Assembly: GCA_963662175.1 (NCBI GenBank) | Contig: OY759223.1 | Location: 8,031,549-8,095,548, forward strand | Length of the DNA stretch: 64,000 bases | Source of the DNA: Aradus depressus | Lineage: Eukaryota > Arthropoda > Insecta > Hemiptera > Aradidae | Reading direction: 5' to 3' | Part shown: piece after piece, positions 63,287 to 64,000 of the stretch | Layout: every line of letters begins with the position of its first letter | Position numbering within the stretch: the first letter of the stretch is position 1 | The notes under the pieces: generated by a model | The model's input: only the letters and a program-made list of their open reading frames with translations | The model's database searches: none | What the model was told of the DNA's origin: nothing | Made by a program: the position numbers and the translations under genes

Positions 63287-64000
63287 AAATAAACAACATA
63301 TAAAAAACTCAAACACTATTTTCCACATATGTAGCTCCCATTTTTATTTTGTTCACTAATATTGTTTTAATTCTAATTCTAATTGATCTAATATTCTTCA
63401 AAATAAACAACATATAAAAAACTCAAACACTATTTTCTACATATGTAGCTCCCATTTTTATTTTGTTCACTAATATTGTTTTAATTCTAGTTCTAATTGA
63501 TCTAATATTCTTCAAAATAAACAACATATAAAAAACTCAAACACTATTTTCCACATATGTAGCTCCCATTTTTATTTTGTTCACTAATATTGTTTTAATT
63601 CTAATTCTAATTGATCTAATATTCTTCAAAATAAACAACATATAAAAAACTCAAACACTATTTTCTACATATGTAGCTCCCATTTTTATTTTGTTCACTA
63701 ATATTGTTTTAATTCTAGTTCTAATTGATCTAATATTCTTCAAAATAAACAACATATAAAAAACTCAAACACTATTTTCTACATATGTAGCTCCCATTTT
63801 TATTTTGTTCACTAATATTGTTTTAATTCTAGTTCTAATTGATCTAATATTCTTCAAAATAAACAACATATAAAAAACTCAAACACTATTTTCTACATAT
63901 GTAGCTCCCATTTTTATTTTGTTCACTAATATTGTTTTAATTCTAGTTCTAATTGATCTAATATTCTTCAAAATAAACAACATATAAAAAACTCAAACAC
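63287..64000 (+). repeat. 114-bp satellite, running off the window
   Basis: 'aaataaacaacatataaaaa' recurs at 63287, 63401, 63515, 63629, 63743, 63857 and 63971, an exact 114-bp period. Units differ by few bases (ttccacat/ttctacat; attctaattc/attctagttc), and these variants alternate for the first units, suggesting a 228-bp dimer. It starts 17 bp after the Tc1 TA. Confidence 0.95.

Noticed and set aside
63287..64000. CRISPR array
   Set aside because: Units are contiguous 114-bp repeats without unique spacers, in a eukaryotic context. The same reasoning applies to the 30-, 37-, 59-, 80- and 225-bp arrays.

Overview
This looks like repeat-dense eukaryotic DNA from an arthropod, probably an insect. 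It is AT-rich, coding sequence is scarce, and it carries Tc1-like, pogo-like and piggyBac-like DNA transposons, Jockey/CR1-type LINE relics, tRNA-derived SINEs and Penelope-type ribozyme fragments. Many SINE tails are (CCTAA)n, the complement of the arthropod telomere motif TTAGG. I saw no bacterial operon, CRISPR array or rRNA gene. Species cannot be named from this window.

The one host gene I can defend is on the minus strand at 45891-46275. It is a first coding exon for an inhibitory SMAD (SMAD6/7, insect Dad) MH1 domain, ending at a GTAAGT splice donor. Its promoter and 5'UTR would lie at 46276-46680. Later exons, including MH2, were not found at lower coordinates and may be outside the window.

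The rest is layered mobile DNA. Names used here: AMR, the 'ACTTCCCC modular repeat', is the dominant family, with some 50 segments. Forward orientation runs from an inner hairpin (ACTTCCCCAG..TATAC-GAA-GTATA-GGGGAAGT), through about 145-bp modules beginning 'ATAACTGCCGATGTAATGAA', to an outer end GGGGAAGTACAT followed by the hairpin CGGTGATTCACCG. Arms often occur as minus-then-plus inverted pairs (23636-24355, 24592-25375, 36402-38060), so the full element may be a long-inverted-repeat transposon. SINE-A is a roughly 340-bp tRNA-derived SINE with a central CCTTCGGATGGGACGTTAAG block and about 25 copies. SINE-B is a roughly 200-bp poly(A) SINE with two copies. U600 is an unclassified element of about 600 bp. 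Several insertions have exact target-site duplications, so the order of insertion can be read: other elements sit inside AMRs, and SINE-B sits inside SINE-A.

Layout. 0-18 kb: AMR, SINE-A, U600, a deleted Tc1 element and a ribozyme-bearing foldback. 18.4-21.7 kb: three minisatellite arrays. 22-33 kb: complete AMR pairs, a Jockey relic split by a MITE and a pogo-like relic. 33-42 kb: an AT-rich array, a segmental duplication and a Penelope-type foldback with three hammerhead-like motifs. 42.7-44.9 kb: a decayed Tc1-like element. 45.2-46.7 kb: the SMAD exon. 46.7-58 kb: more AMR/SINE layers, a poly(A) retroposon and a CR1-like relic. 58-62.3 kb: a Jockey-like LINE with a single in-frame stop and a piggyBac-like element, both lying between inverted ribozyme-type arms. 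62.3 kb to the end: a deleted Tc1-like element and a 114-bp satellite running off the window.

The most interesting signals are the set of dimer-type hammerhead motifs (GAA followed by palindromic AACCGGTT, AGCCGGCT or ACGT), the modular AMR family, and an unexplained excess of GGCGCC in non-repeat DNA.
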